Assembly: GCA_029851415.1 (NCBI GenBank)
Contig: CM056743.1
Span: 28,656,405-28,720,404 of the forward strand
DNA length: 64,000 nt
Direction: 5' to 3'
From: Eretmocerus hayati
Lineage: Eukaryota > Arthropoda > Insecta > Hymenoptera > Aphelinidae
The notes beneath the pieces are model-generated. The model did no database searches. It saw only the letters and a list, made by a program, of their open reading frames with translations, and was not told the DNA's origin. Positions 24,554-33,859 of the stretch are shown one piece after another. The number at the start of each line of letters is the position of its first letter. Positions within the stretch are counted from its first letter, which is position 1. The translations under genes and the position numbers were made by a program.

Positions 24554-24639
24554 ATAGACCTTTTCCGCGGGCGGGTTGGCGCATCCATAGCTCTTCATGA
24601 TGGTTCCGCACCAACTACCCTGAGGCGTGGTACCACATG

Positions 24640-24850
24640 CTGCGGGTGATTAAGATTGAATGCATGAAATGAGGACTGTAAAGAAACAAATTCCAGCTAT
24701 ATGAGACTGACGAAGCATGTCATGACCAATAAACAGAGTTTAAAATTTGAAAATTGAGTTTCTTCGTAATGGAGTTTTGTAGTTGGGGGGGGGGGGATAT
24801 GAGAATTCTCAACCAGAGGACAATGATTAACATAATCTATCCGTATCCAG
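24640..24850 (-). repeat. Dispersed copy of the 29.1-29.8 kb repeat, inverted
   Basis: Read on the minus strand, this block carries the same ordered words as the tandem units at 29120-29775: CATTGTCCTCTGGTTGAG, ATTCTCATATCCCC, a TGGTCATGACATGCTTC block and TACAGTCCTCAT. It ends just before the TTAA of the piggyBac-like element. Confidence 0.8.
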
Positions 24851-25616
24851 AGACCATCATTTTCTCAATTAACCCGTAATCCCCCTTTGGGGTGAGCTAC
24901 ACCCCCAGACCATTTTCGACATTCAAATAAGTCGACCAAACGCTTGATGGCGTCATCTCTCGTCAGTTTGGACGTACTTCTATACAGCCGCGGTATATCG
25001 CTCCGAGACGCGCGCTTTTGAAATTCAAAACGGGCGATTGTGCGCGACCCGTGGCCACCGCATTCACTACAACTGGCGTACTGTGCAGCAGACGGCGAAT
25101 CTTCGTAAGGGTCAAACTCGAAAACCATCGCTCAAATGTGGCAACAATAAGCGAGAAAGTTGTAGAACTTGTAAAAAGGAAGAGTTTGAGTGCTCGTGAG
25201 CCTAAATCCGAGCAAATTTGAGCTAGTTGAGGCGATTTCGAGATTTGGCGTGCTTTCAGCATAGGCGTCGCAGCCGCCACTCAAGCCGCGGGCTCGCATC
25301 CATTCTTTCGAGCTCCGTGAATCTTTAAATATTGCTCTGATTGATATCCAGAACAGCTCAAAATCTTCGTAATTAAATTTCCAACAACTTTGTCGCTTAC
25401 TGTTAGCAGGTTCAAGCTACGGTTTTCTCCTAAATTCACGAAAACCCCGTCTGCGCCTATGCTGTGCTGTGCCTCGCTGTGCACGCTCAATATTGTCATT
25501 GGCATGGCGCAGCATGGCGTCACCCTAGTGTGGGGTACATAATACCTCACATGCGCAATAGATGGATGACAGATCCAGCTCCTTTCCCGCAATCGACGGC
25601 TCAAGACCTCGATTAG

Positions 25617-25624
25617 TATATAAG
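25617..25624 (+). promoter_or_regulatory. TATA box of the 5' LTR
   Basis: TATATAAG at 25617, conserved at 26225 in the 3' LTR. Its spacing of about 32 bases to the first ribozyme nucleotide suggests that a Pol II transcript begins at or just before the ribozyme. Confidence 0.6.
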
Positions 25625-25648
25625 AGCGCATAAGTGCTTCATCGCCAA

Positions 25649-25731
25649 GCGTCCAGGGCACCACCTGCAACTCCAGCCCTGCTGATGAGTCCGGTTACGA
25701 TGAACCATGTTGCAGGTGGGGGACGAAACGC
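25649..25731 (+). ncRNA. Type III hammerhead ribozyme, intact core
   Basis: Self-cleaving RNA motif. Stem III is GCGT (25649-25652) with ACGC (25728-25731); C17 is 25653, so the cut falls after GUC. Stem I is CAGGGC (25654-25659) with GCCCTG (25676-25681). The core CUGAUGA is 25682-25688. Stem II is GTCC (25689-25692) with GGAC (25721-25724), containing an inner GGTT/AACC helix. The core GAA is 25725-25727. All invariant core nucleotides are present, including G5, G8, A9 and G12. Loop I and loop II share an 11-bp perfect complementarity (25661-25671 with 25709-25719), which could form the tertiary contact that natural hammerheads need. Stem III has only four pairs. Open stem III makes it type III, the plant/viroid topology. 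Confidence 0.92.
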
Positions 25732-25804
25732 ATAAGAGCCTTCTGCTCAAAGCGTGTAGAGTCATTCATTTAGTAGTGAATAAGCCATCAGCTCATTCCT
25801 ACAT

Positions 25805-25848
25805 TGGTAACCCGCGTCGTGATTGAACGCAACTTTCATGGAGTCAGA
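25805..25848 (+). other. Primer-binding site complementary to a tRNA-Trp-like 3' half
   Basis: TGGTAACCCGCG begins two bases after the LTR. Read as its complement it gives CCA, a discriminator, a 7-nt acceptor strand, a 5-nt T-stem strand and a T-loop TTCAATC with correct tRNA spacing. Similarity to the complement of tRNA-Trp(CCA) appears to continue into the anticodon arm (GCAACTTTC, then TGGAGTCAGA to 25848), with small deletions. Primer identity is from memory of the tRNA sequence and needs alignment. Confidence 0.65.
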
Positions 25849-26117
25849 TCAGTCTGAAGCATATGCTCATTACGAGTACGCTCAGTAAAAGCCTTTCCTC
25901 ATTTACATTTGATCACTTGCTAAGCGCCGTTGTACCGCGACACGCAGTAGTAACCTAGAGGCATTGCGACTTCGGTTCTGCTGCGGCGCGAGTCGCGAAA
26001 TGCGATGTCACGATGAATTCGCTCTCGGCATTCGCAGCTATAGTGCGGTGTCATGTATATTGAGTGATAAGTGCAAAATTAATAATTGTAAAATCATCCC
26101 TTGAACGCTATGGCTCT

Positions 26118-26136
26118 GAAGCGGGGGGAGTGGCAG
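26118..26136 (+). other. Polypurine tract before the 3' LTR
   Basis: GAAGCGGGGGGAGTGGCAG immediately precedes the TG of the right LTR; 16 of 19 bases are purines. This is the expected site for plus-strand priming. Confidence 0.7.
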
Positions 26137-26410
26137 TGTGGGGTACATAATACCTCACATGCGCAATAGATGGATGACAGATCCAGCTCCTTTCCCGCAA
26201 TCGACGGCTCAAGACCTGGATTAGTATATAAGAGCGCATAAGTGCTTCATCGCCAAGCGTCCGGGGCACCACCTGCAACTCCAGCCCTGCTGATGAGTCC
26301 GGTTACGATGAACCAGGTTGCAGGTGGGGGACAAAACGCATAAGAGCCTTCTGCTCAAAGCGTGTAGAGTCATTCATTAGTAGTGGATAAGCCATCAGCT
26401 TATTCCTACA
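26137..26410 (+). repeat. 3' long terminal repeat
   Basis: This repeat is 274 bp and about 97 percent identical to the 5' copy. Its ribozyme has a mutated core (see 26257-26339). Its TATA box at 26225 is intact. Confidence 0.88.
26257..26339 (+). ncRNA. Type III hammerhead, G12 replaced by A
   Basis: This has the same fold as the 5' copy: stem III GCGT/ACGC, C17 at 26261, core CUGAUGA at 26290-26296, and the loop I/loop II complementarity kept. One stem I pair is now a G-U wobble. The catalytic GAA has become AAA because base 26333 is A; G12 acts as the general base in cleavage, so this copy should be inactive or very slow. Confidence 0.85.
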
Positions 26411-26425
26411 CTAGCAGTACGCCAG

Positions 26426-26854
26426 TTGTACTTCCAAAGTCAGCCACTACGTGGCGCTCCGCTGAATCTCGGAGCGAATAGCGCCTCAGTAAGCTGCGAG
26501 CAGCTGGTGAAAGCAACGCAGATTTTTTGTGGGGTGTATTTCACCCCATTTTTGTTTATATCCGACATTGTACATGTGCAGATGGCTTACAATTTGTGGC
26601 CTAGAAGTATAGCCGGTATGCGAACGCTCTTCTACATCTACTTGAAATCAGGTATAGGTTCTATCTTGAAAAATCACGTTGAACCTGCACCGATCCCTGA
26701 ACGAAGTAGGCCTAAGTTTGATGATCGAATGCGCTTCATACTGTGTCCGAGAGCAAGAGATTGTGAAACGAAGAATAAATGCCGATCCCGTCTACGTCCC
26801 ATGTGCAACGACTACCGTGCGTGGATTTGTAACGACTGTGGTGGTCAGGACTAA
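26426..26854 (+). pseudogene. piggyBac transposase C-terminal remnant
   Basis: The last 45 residues of this frame match the C-terminal zinc-binding tail of piggyBac transposases: a CP.ARD.ETKNKC segment, then RPMCNDYRAWICNDCGG, with the paired Cys that bind zinc. In typical tails the pattern is Cys-x2-Cys repeated with a His; here one Cys (FILC for FCxxC) and the His (NDY for NDH) are changed. Upstream residues (AYNLWPRS, YLKSG) resemble the end of the catalytic domain. The catalytic Asp triad is absent, and the frame begins only 16 bases after the retrozyme-like element, so the gene was truncated or broken. It lies on the strand and at the side expected for the 24873-27416 element. Confidence 0.72.
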
Positions 26855-27654
26855 CCCAATGAAAAAATATCGTCACTATTAGCAATTTTTTTACATCTTT
26901 CTTACGATTTTCCAATGTATATCATTGTGTGAAAAAACTTTCCTGCTATTTTTTCAACCCCAAACGTAGCCCCCTCGTGCGTATCAATCGTATTGTGCGT
27001 AGACATGGGCGATGATTCCTTGAATTTTAGCATTTTCCAATCCAGTCATTTTGAAAAATAAATGTATTCTTTCGCGAATCCATGTACCACATGATGAATA
27101 CCTTCTAGTGTATCATCATCCGAGTGTAACTCCACAAGATTTTCTGAAGAAGGTTGAAATTAGCCGTTTATATGTGATTTTTTAGTGAAAAAGCCAAATT
27201 TTTCGAAAAAGAACTTTCACTCAAATTGCTTTGCGGTAATGATCAAGTAGGTCATAAAAGTCACGACATACTTTGAAAATGATGTACAAGAACACGTGAG
27301 AACAAGATTTGGATCGATATCTTGGTTTGAATGTGAATGACAAATAATTTCCTGCGTGGGTGTATTTCACCCCATAGGGGGATTACGTTATTTTTCGGAA
27401 GTGTGGGGATTACGGGTTAATGGTGTCAAATAGCATTCCCACAGTGAAAACTGCAAGGCCATGTGGATCGAGTCAAACCTACAGCACACCAGCGGCTGAC
27501 CTGGAATAAATTTTCAACAAATAACCGTCTTCAACTCAGACGATGATAATCCATGATTCTAGTCACAGATTGAGTGTCGAAATCTAATTTGAACTGATCT
27601 CAACCAGCTCTGTTGGCACGAAGTTAGCCTTATCTTGGCCACGCTTGAAATGAT

Positions 27655-28033
27655 ATCACAAGCGAAATCCTACCCAGGATTTGAAATTGAATACTTATGT
27701 GAGAATCACGGATTGCAATTCATTCCCTACAGATTGTGGAGATATTTGTCGACAATTCAAGCCATGAAGAGGTGTGAGTTACTCTCAAGCAGGACAACAA
27801 TGTAAACGACAACAGCCACCCTGCAAGAATCTGACAGGTCCAGCAGAGCACAGAGCACATGCAGATGCAGACGACAGATATGCCAGCAAAAGTGTTATTC
27901 GAGTGAATCACACCCTTTTATTGCTAGAATTGTCGACGAGTGTCCCCACAATCCGTAGGAGATGAATTGTAATTCGTGATTCTCAGATGAATATTTAATC
28001 TTGAATGCTGGGTAGGATTTTGCTTGTGGTATT
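27655..28033. repeat. 380-bp foldback
   Basis: CACAAGCGAAATCCTACCCA at the left is mirrored by GGGTAGGATTTTGCTTGTG at the right, and the arms match inward (ACAGATTGTGG/CCACAATCCGT, TTGTCGACAATT/AATTGTCGACGA). Plus and minus open frames near 27720-27965 are paired shadows. Confidence 0.8.
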
Positions 28034-28065
28034 ATCAATCACGCCCGGACCCCGTGCCAGCCTAG

Positions 28066-28540
28066 AAATGCCCAATTACCCACCAAAAACTCCCAATAAA
28101 TAGACTGGTGTGCAAAATTGAAGATTGTGATGGATATGCAAACTCTTCATACGCATTTTCAAAAAGGAATCCAATGATGACTTTGGATTTGACCTTGAGG
28201 TCAAATTTTGAGGTTACACCGAGGTAATTTCAACTTTTTCGAGGGGTTTTTATGATTTTGACGACTCACATCAAATCATCCCATTGAGTTGAGAATTTGT
28301 CATTCCATAGCTCTCAAATAGGCGCAACGGGATGATTTGATGTGAATCGTCAAAATTATAATAAACCATCGAAAAAGTGGAAATAACCTCGGTATAACCT
28401 CAAAATTTGACCTCAAAGTTAAATCGAAAGTCATCATTGGATTCCTCATTGAAAATGCGTAGAGTCTACACATCCATCACAATATTCAATTTTGCAACCC
28501 AGTCGATTTATTGGGCGTCTTTGGTGGGTTTTCGGGCAAT
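28066..28540. repeat. 475-bp foldback with an extra half copy downstream
   Basis: The left arm (AATTACCCACCAAAAAC... TCAAATCATCCC) and right arm (GGGATGATTTGA... GTTTTCGGGCAAT) are inverted copies. A third copy of the right arm, in the same orientation, spans 28670-28840 (AATAACCTCGGTATAACC, GATTCCTCGTTGAAAATGCG). Bases 28840-29120 hold nothing recognisable. Confidence 0.8.
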
Positions 28541-29119
28541 ACTGGGCTGAAACGTGGTCCACGCGTCATTTCACCCAGTGGTGACCTCTGGAGGTGACTC
28601 GAGAAAATCCCTAAGATACATATCCGACGTTAAATGTAGCGCTCGCTCAGATGCTGAGGTCCAAATGATGATAAACCCTCCAAAAGAAGGAAATAACCTC
28701 GGTATAACCTCAAAATTTGACTCTCAGGTCAAATCCAAGGTTAACATGGGATTCCTCGTTGAAAATGCGTATAGTTTGTCTATCCATCGCCATAGTGAAT
28801 TTCGCTCCCCAGTCGATTTATGGAGTGATTTTTGCAGCTTTCGGTAAATTTGGCGCTTTACCGACACTCCCGTGTCTGCACGGGTCCAGAAGGCTCCCCA
28901 AAGGGAACGGATCCCAATTTCGTATGGTCTGATCATCAATTTGCGCTATTGAAAGTCTCCGTTGGATCCCGTTTTCGAGTGAGGTTCTTTACGCCCATCA
29001 GTGACCAACTTAGCCGCACTAAGCTGTGCGCTGGTGTATTGTAGGTTCGACAATTTTTGCACGGCCTTGCAGTTTTTACTTGAGAGCTGCTACATGATAC
29101 TATTGATTCGAAATTGATG

Positions 29120-29775
29120 GCTTCTGGATACAGGTAAATTGTATTCATTATTGTCCTCTAGTTGAGAATTCTCAAATTCCCCTACCCACATCATTCTATC
29201 ACTAAAAAAACCAATTTTCGAATTCTAAACTCTCTTCATACATGGTCATGACATGCTGCACCGGTCTTATATAGCTAGAACCTGTTTCCTTATAGTCCTC
29301 ATGTCATGTATTTAACCTCATTTGCCCACAGTAAAACCCCGTGCCATAGGGTATTCGGCGTGAGAGTCGTTGTGAAGAGCAAATTATCTTCATCATTCTC
29401 CTCTGGTTGAGAATTCTCTTATCTCCATGACCCCATCACTCGATCACTAAAGAACTCAACTTTCCAATTCTGAACTCTCTCCATTTATGGTCATGGCATG
29501 CTTCACCAGTGTCATATAGCTGAAATTTGTATCTTTACAGTCCCCATCTCATGTACTCAACCTTATTTGCCCACAGTAGAACCCCCAACATAGGGTAGTT
29601 GGCGTGAGAGCCGTTGTGAAGAGCAAATTGTCTTCATCATTGTCCTCTGGTTGAAAATTCTCATATCCCCCTAACCACATCTACCCATCACTGAGAAACT
29701 CAACTTCTGTAGTCATCTGTAGTCGAACCCCACGCCATAGGGTACTGGGCGTGGGAGCCATTGAGAAGAGCCATG
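29120..29775. repeat. Tandem repeat, period about 243 bp, 2.7 copies
   Basis: The landmark CATTGTCCTCTGGTTGAGAA (variants) occurs at about 29147, 29390 and 29633. Each unit also holds a TGGTCATG(A/G)CATGCTTCACC block and a CCATAGGGTA(T/C)T(C/G)GGCGTGAGAG block. A fourth, inverted copy is at 24640-24850. Confidence 0.8.
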
Positions 29776-31878
29776 GATGAGCTAACCCAACTCGAAAGAT
29801 ATTTCCTGGGATATCGACCCTGGTGCATGATGCTCCGGATGATTCAAGGAAGCTTTGGCAAGTTATAAGCGTCGTTTGTTACATGTTTTGGTATAAGGAA
29901 ACATATCCTAGAGTTTCAGAAGGATTGGTGATCCACAATTTTGGCATCATCCTTGTAAATTTAGCGGAATATACGTGGTTGGACTAGGGCACTGATCATC
30001 CACAACTTGAACAATTGTAGAAAATCTCTGTGGAACTGCAAATTACCTGGCGTGCGTGAGTAAACCGTTGTGAGCTACGCTACCCAAAGTGGTACTCACA
30101 AGTATGCCGTCGGATCGCAACTACTCCAAGTTGTGCTGAAAAGTGACCAAAGAGTAGCGCGCGGACCGTGTACAGAATTGCGTGAAGGGAAGTCAATGGC
30201 ACGAGCGGTAGGAAATCCAGAATTTTCTAGGATCATTCAAACTGAGAAGGCGCAAATGGCTTGAACAAAAAAGAAGTTAGAAAAGCAAACCTTTATCCAT
30301 TAAGGAGCATTGTCCATTCAGCACCAATGGATTCGAATGATATAAGAGACCTTATCTCTCATACGGTTCATCTGCCACTCTGTTTTCCGCTTTGTGCACC
30401 CAGGCTCGAACTTTGGGGACAACATTGTTCTTGAAATGATACATTTACATCTGTCAATTATACAGAATGCATCGCGCCCTGAAAATCCACAACTAGCAAT
30501 TGGGTCAAGACGAGGTTCTGAGAATTGTCAAATCTTGGGCTCCGATTCTGATGGCAGTCAAATTCATGATACCTACGATCTCAGAGTGGACTAAGATAAC
30601 TTGATTCCGAACTATTGATAACTCCTCGTCAAGTCTGCCAAAATCATAGTCTCAAATTTTTAAGTGCCTGAGACTGAGAATGTACTCCGGAGTTTTTATA
30701 CAGTGAACCAGCCTTCAATGCTTTCGATTCACGGGCCCGCTTTAGAGGTGAAGAGTTGTTTAATATGTATTGCCGCTTCGGTCATGGTAACTATTCGGTT
30801 GTTGTCTTCAACGCTAGGTCCATGACGTTCCTTGACCATCGATTTCACACCAAAAATTTTTCTGAGAGTGAATTTCTTGTTCGAATTTGAAATACAAGAC
30901 TCATGCTGATACTGCTCAGAATGTTGTTCTGTTGGTGGAGTCTGAAGAAAATTTTCAAAGGTAGAAATTCTCGCAGGTAAAATATACTTCGAGAATTTAT
31001 CATGAATTCTAAATTTCAGTGTGGCGTGCAATATTTCGAGGAGGCATTTGATCCATAACAACCCATTCGAACGTGAGCTGTAGTCAGATTATCTGTTTAA
31101 GGATAACTACGAGTCATAATAGCTAATGGCTACACAGAAAACGTTTTCTCGAAAGTACGTGACTTTGACGAGAAGTAAATTTAGACAGTCTTTTAACAGA
31201 TGTCAGTCAGTTATCCTGCGTTATCTATGAATGGCTATAAATTGATGCTCATTATTCTGGTTCACCGCAATTTAAGAGCATAAATTACTTCGGATGAATT
31301 AAAAAGCAGGTATAATCTCTGCAAGTCCATAATCACAAATTAGAGAGAGGGAATTTTGAACATCTGCCTATTTGCGTAATCTAGAACTTGGCGGGGTTTG
31401 TTGAAGACATAGTGATGATGCGATGAATGACAGTATATAGTGAAGATTTGAAGTTGAAATTGTTGAATAGACTTCTCTACATTCTGAGTTTTTAACAAGG
31501 TTCATGAACTAGCGAGCCCTAGAAATCTTTCAATTCTTACACCATTTCCTCTTTCGACGACGCCGAGTTAGCAAAACAACTTTCTATGTTTGTCATAGAT
31601 TTGAACGAAGAATTAATAGTACTCATGATGGGTTTATTCTAAAGAATCCAAATGCTATTGCAAAGAAAACGATTATCTTATTCTGTTGCTCTATAATCAC
31701 ACCGTCGTATCAGATTGACGATCAATAGCTACGATAGGCAGGTACTCATGGTAACGTTGCTGATTTTTCAGATTCTTCAACTTTAAGGAGTCATGTGCTG
31801 GCATAGCACGGAGAGTTAAAAGAAATTATCGCACATATAGCATATTTCACAATTTAGCAGTTCTTAGATTGCTAGAAA
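29776..31878. other. Upstream region of gene B; no gene confirmed
   Basis: Open frames at 30070-30264 (plus) and 30729-31061 (minus, 110 codons, Lys/Thr/Glu-rich) show no family I recognise. The last 150 bases before gene B are AT-rich, without a consensus TATA box at a convincing distance. Confidence 0.35.
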
Positions 31879-31960
31879 ATGAAGTTGTTGACTATTCTCC
31901 TTCTCTGTATCTCGTCAAAGTACGTTTCACTTGAAGAAACAACTACTTTCCTCCCTCACG
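31879..31960 (+). CDS. Gene B exon 1: signal peptide
   Basis: The ATG at 31879 opens an 82-nt exon ending at CCTCACG|GTAAGC, phase 1. It encodes MKLLTILLLCISSKYV followed by SLEETTTFLPH, a typical secretory signal peptide with a ten-residue hydrophobic core and probable cleavage around the SKYVS segment. Length, phase and residues match gene A exon 1. The exon is too short to stand out alone; its support is the paralogous exon, the strong donor and the correct phase into exon 2 (junction Gly). Gene B is divergent from gene A, with about 11 kb between their start codons. Confidence 0.85.
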
Positions 31961-32383
31961 GTAAGCATGTGTGGATCCTACATAATCCTTGGATTATGAA
32001 GTTTTATTCCGAGTATATAATATGGATTTAGACTTATGAAAATTTATTATTCTCTTTTCGATTGAGTATTTTTCTTGATGTGTGAATGAAAGATTGTTAG
32101 AAAGTAGGATGGTCAGACTAAAAATTCAAACGTGTGTGATATTTTGTAGGGTATAATGATCTAGAATTTTCACTGTTGTTTTCATCCAACTTATGATTGA
32201 ATAGAATCATTTTCGACTGAAATTTAGATTCACTGGGATGTGGTCAGCTCAGTGGAGGGATTCTAGATGTTTCAATGTACCCACTTAATCTAAAAATTTG
32301 AAAGATGGGCTTCCTGTTATACGTTAAATCACTTTTCTAGCTATGAAGTATCGATTCTCAAAACCCTTCGCGTACAGTTGCAG

Positions 32384-32527
32384 GTACTGATGGAAATGCA
32401 GAGAGACTATCAACTTCCGAAATTGAATATATACCTGTAGTTCCGGAATACTGCCCAAGAGAAGGAGTGGGAGTTTGTGTTTTCTTAAATAATGAAGATG
32501 AATTTCCCTTCTACCAAGATGAACCAC
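32384..32527 (+). CDS. Gene B exon 2: spacer
   Basis: The exon is 144 nt, equal to gene A exon 2. It has acceptor ACAGTTGCAG, donor GATGAACCAC|GTAGGT, and phase 1 at both ends. It encodes TDGNAERLSTSEIEYIP... ending FPFYQDEP. An EY at exon positions 13-14, Cys at 20 and 27, the GVGVC turn, NEDEF and the final QDEP correspond to gene A (EEY, Cys, GEEVC, PEDK, QDEP). Entering in another frame meets a stop within 20 codons, so the phase is fixed. The start of the following intron is also alignable to gene A intron 2. Confidence 0.87.
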
Positions 32528-32709
32528 GTAGGTCTAGTTTTTCTAGTGTCAATCTCCATGAAATTTATCGAAAGAATTTGTGGTGTGATCGATTTTTCAA
32601 GTCAAACGGTGCATTACCATAAAAAATTCGATCAATGTGATTCGACCACCCGTATGAATGCATCCATTCAAGATGCGATATGAGAAAGAAATATTAGAAG
32701 AATAATTAA

Positions 32710-33218
32710 CCCGCTCACTATTTTGTTCCCTACAGGGGATACTTTTTTTAAGTCTAATTTTAAAAAATCCTGGCATCCTGATGAGAGTAATTCAATGGTA
32801 CCAAACTCATTCTAGAGGCTTGAATGTCAAGAAAAAATTGTTCCCATGCCCATGAATTGCCCAAGGACCTTTTGAAAGTGATTTTACTGAAAGCTCTTCG
32901 TGTAGCACACATGACCTCCAACTATATTTATTGAATAAAATCATGAATTCTCTTCAAATCAATCGAAATGGTATTGCATATTTTCTTGAAATTCAAATGC
33001 ATTGAACTCCGATATTATCAGCCCTTGAAATTAGTAAAGGAAAGAAGAAAACCATGAGATTGGATTTTCCAAGAATGTGATTTCTTGGTTTAAAACTTTT
33101 ATTCCATATATCGTGGGATGTTACATCTCCATTTTAGTATTTATCCTTCAAGATATCAACAATTCCTCATTGTTCTGACGTCTAGGGACTGAGTTTCAGA
33201 AACTCTGTAGTGAACGGG
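32710..33218. mobile_element. piggyBac-type MITE, 509 bp, TTAA both sides
   Basis: TTAA (32706-32709) plus CCCGCTCACTA, and TAGTGAACGGG plus TTAA (33219-33222). Inside the ends the similarity is weak and no transposase is present. It lies in gene B intron 2. The TIR differs from those of the elements at 2052 and 24873, so at least three piggyBac-type families are represented. Confidence 0.85.
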
Positions 33219-33859
33219 TTAATAGGTAAGATATGAGTGCAAGATGCCATTTTGACAGATCTGAAAAATATAAGAATTGCTGGTTTGTCGTCACCACCCA
33301 AGTCGATTTTCATCAAACTGACAAGGAGAGGTCCAACCTTGAGGATCCTGGATTCGTCCCAAACTCTGGGAATCACCTTGTTTTGGTGAGGAATCAAGGT
33401 ATCCCAAAGAATTTAGTTCCATTGGCCTCCTATTCTGAGATAAAGGTGTGGAGGTTAGTCATTTTCAGTATATCTATATACAAGGTTTTTTAGCACGAAC
33501 CTATATGATCAATGCTGATATCGACAACTATATCTCAGGATAGAAGGCCCATGGGACTGAATCCTTTGATATACCTTCATTTCCCGTCAAAACAAGATTA
33601 TTACCAGAGTTTGGGAGGAATCCAAGACCTACAACACTGAACATCTCCTTGTGAAGGCAAGCACATCTCCTTGGTGTTTACACGGGGATCCCCAACACGC
33701 GGGGGTCTCTCAAGGTATTTATCAATGGAATACTTTGACCGACAATCGAATTCTGATGTTTTATGGCATTCTAGAAGTATAATGATTTCAAACTGAATTA
33801 TAATAATTAAGGAGCCAGGCAAATTTGTCCGTCCACACACTGCATATCGGGTCGCCTAT

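Larger units (their letters stand above)
25529..25803 (+). repeat. 5' long terminal repeat
   Basis: This repeat is 275 bp and has canonical TG/CA termini. In order it holds a TATA box (25617), a full type III hammerhead (25649-25731) and a tail of 70 bases. The predicted transcription start, about 30 bases after the TATA box, falls almost exactly at the 5' strand of ribozyme stem III. Confidence 0.88.
25529..26410 (+). mobile_element. Retrozyme-like non-autonomous LTR element with type III hammerheads
   Basis: Two direct repeats, 25529-25803 and 26137-26410, start TGTGGGG and end CCTACA (TG...CA) and differ by six substitutions and one 1-nt indel by my alignment. The element is flanked by CTAG on both sides (25525-25528, 26411-26414), a 4-bp target duplication. 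Just inside the left repeat is a TGG-starting primer-binding site, and just before the right repeat is a polypurine tract. The 333-bp interior has no coding capacity. Each repeat carries a TATA box and a type III hammerhead. Plant retrozymes have this architecture: small LTR elements replicating through circular RNA made by their ribozymes, with enzymes supplied by Ty3/gypsy elements. Cleavage at both ribozymes would release a 608-nt RNA (25654-26261). Replication by a host Ty3/gypsy element here is inference. Confidence 0.9.
24873..27416. mobile_element. Decayed piggyBac element hosting the retrozyme-like insertion
   Basis: TTAA (24869-24872) followed by CCCGTAATCCCC, and TGGGGATTACGGG followed by TTAA (27417-27420), form a classic piggyBac border. 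The subterminal words TTTGGGGTGAGCTACACCC (left) and GGTGTATTTCACCCCAT (right) are also inverted copies. A C-terminal transposase remnant lies at 26426-26854. The copy was broken by insertion of the LTR element at 25529-26410. Minus-strand open frames at 24865-25670 have no recognised homology. Confidence 0.85.

Noticed and set aside
32760..32800. Another hammerhead core (CTGATGAG near 32779)
   Set aside because: No GAAA partner, stem II or stem I can be drawn around it.
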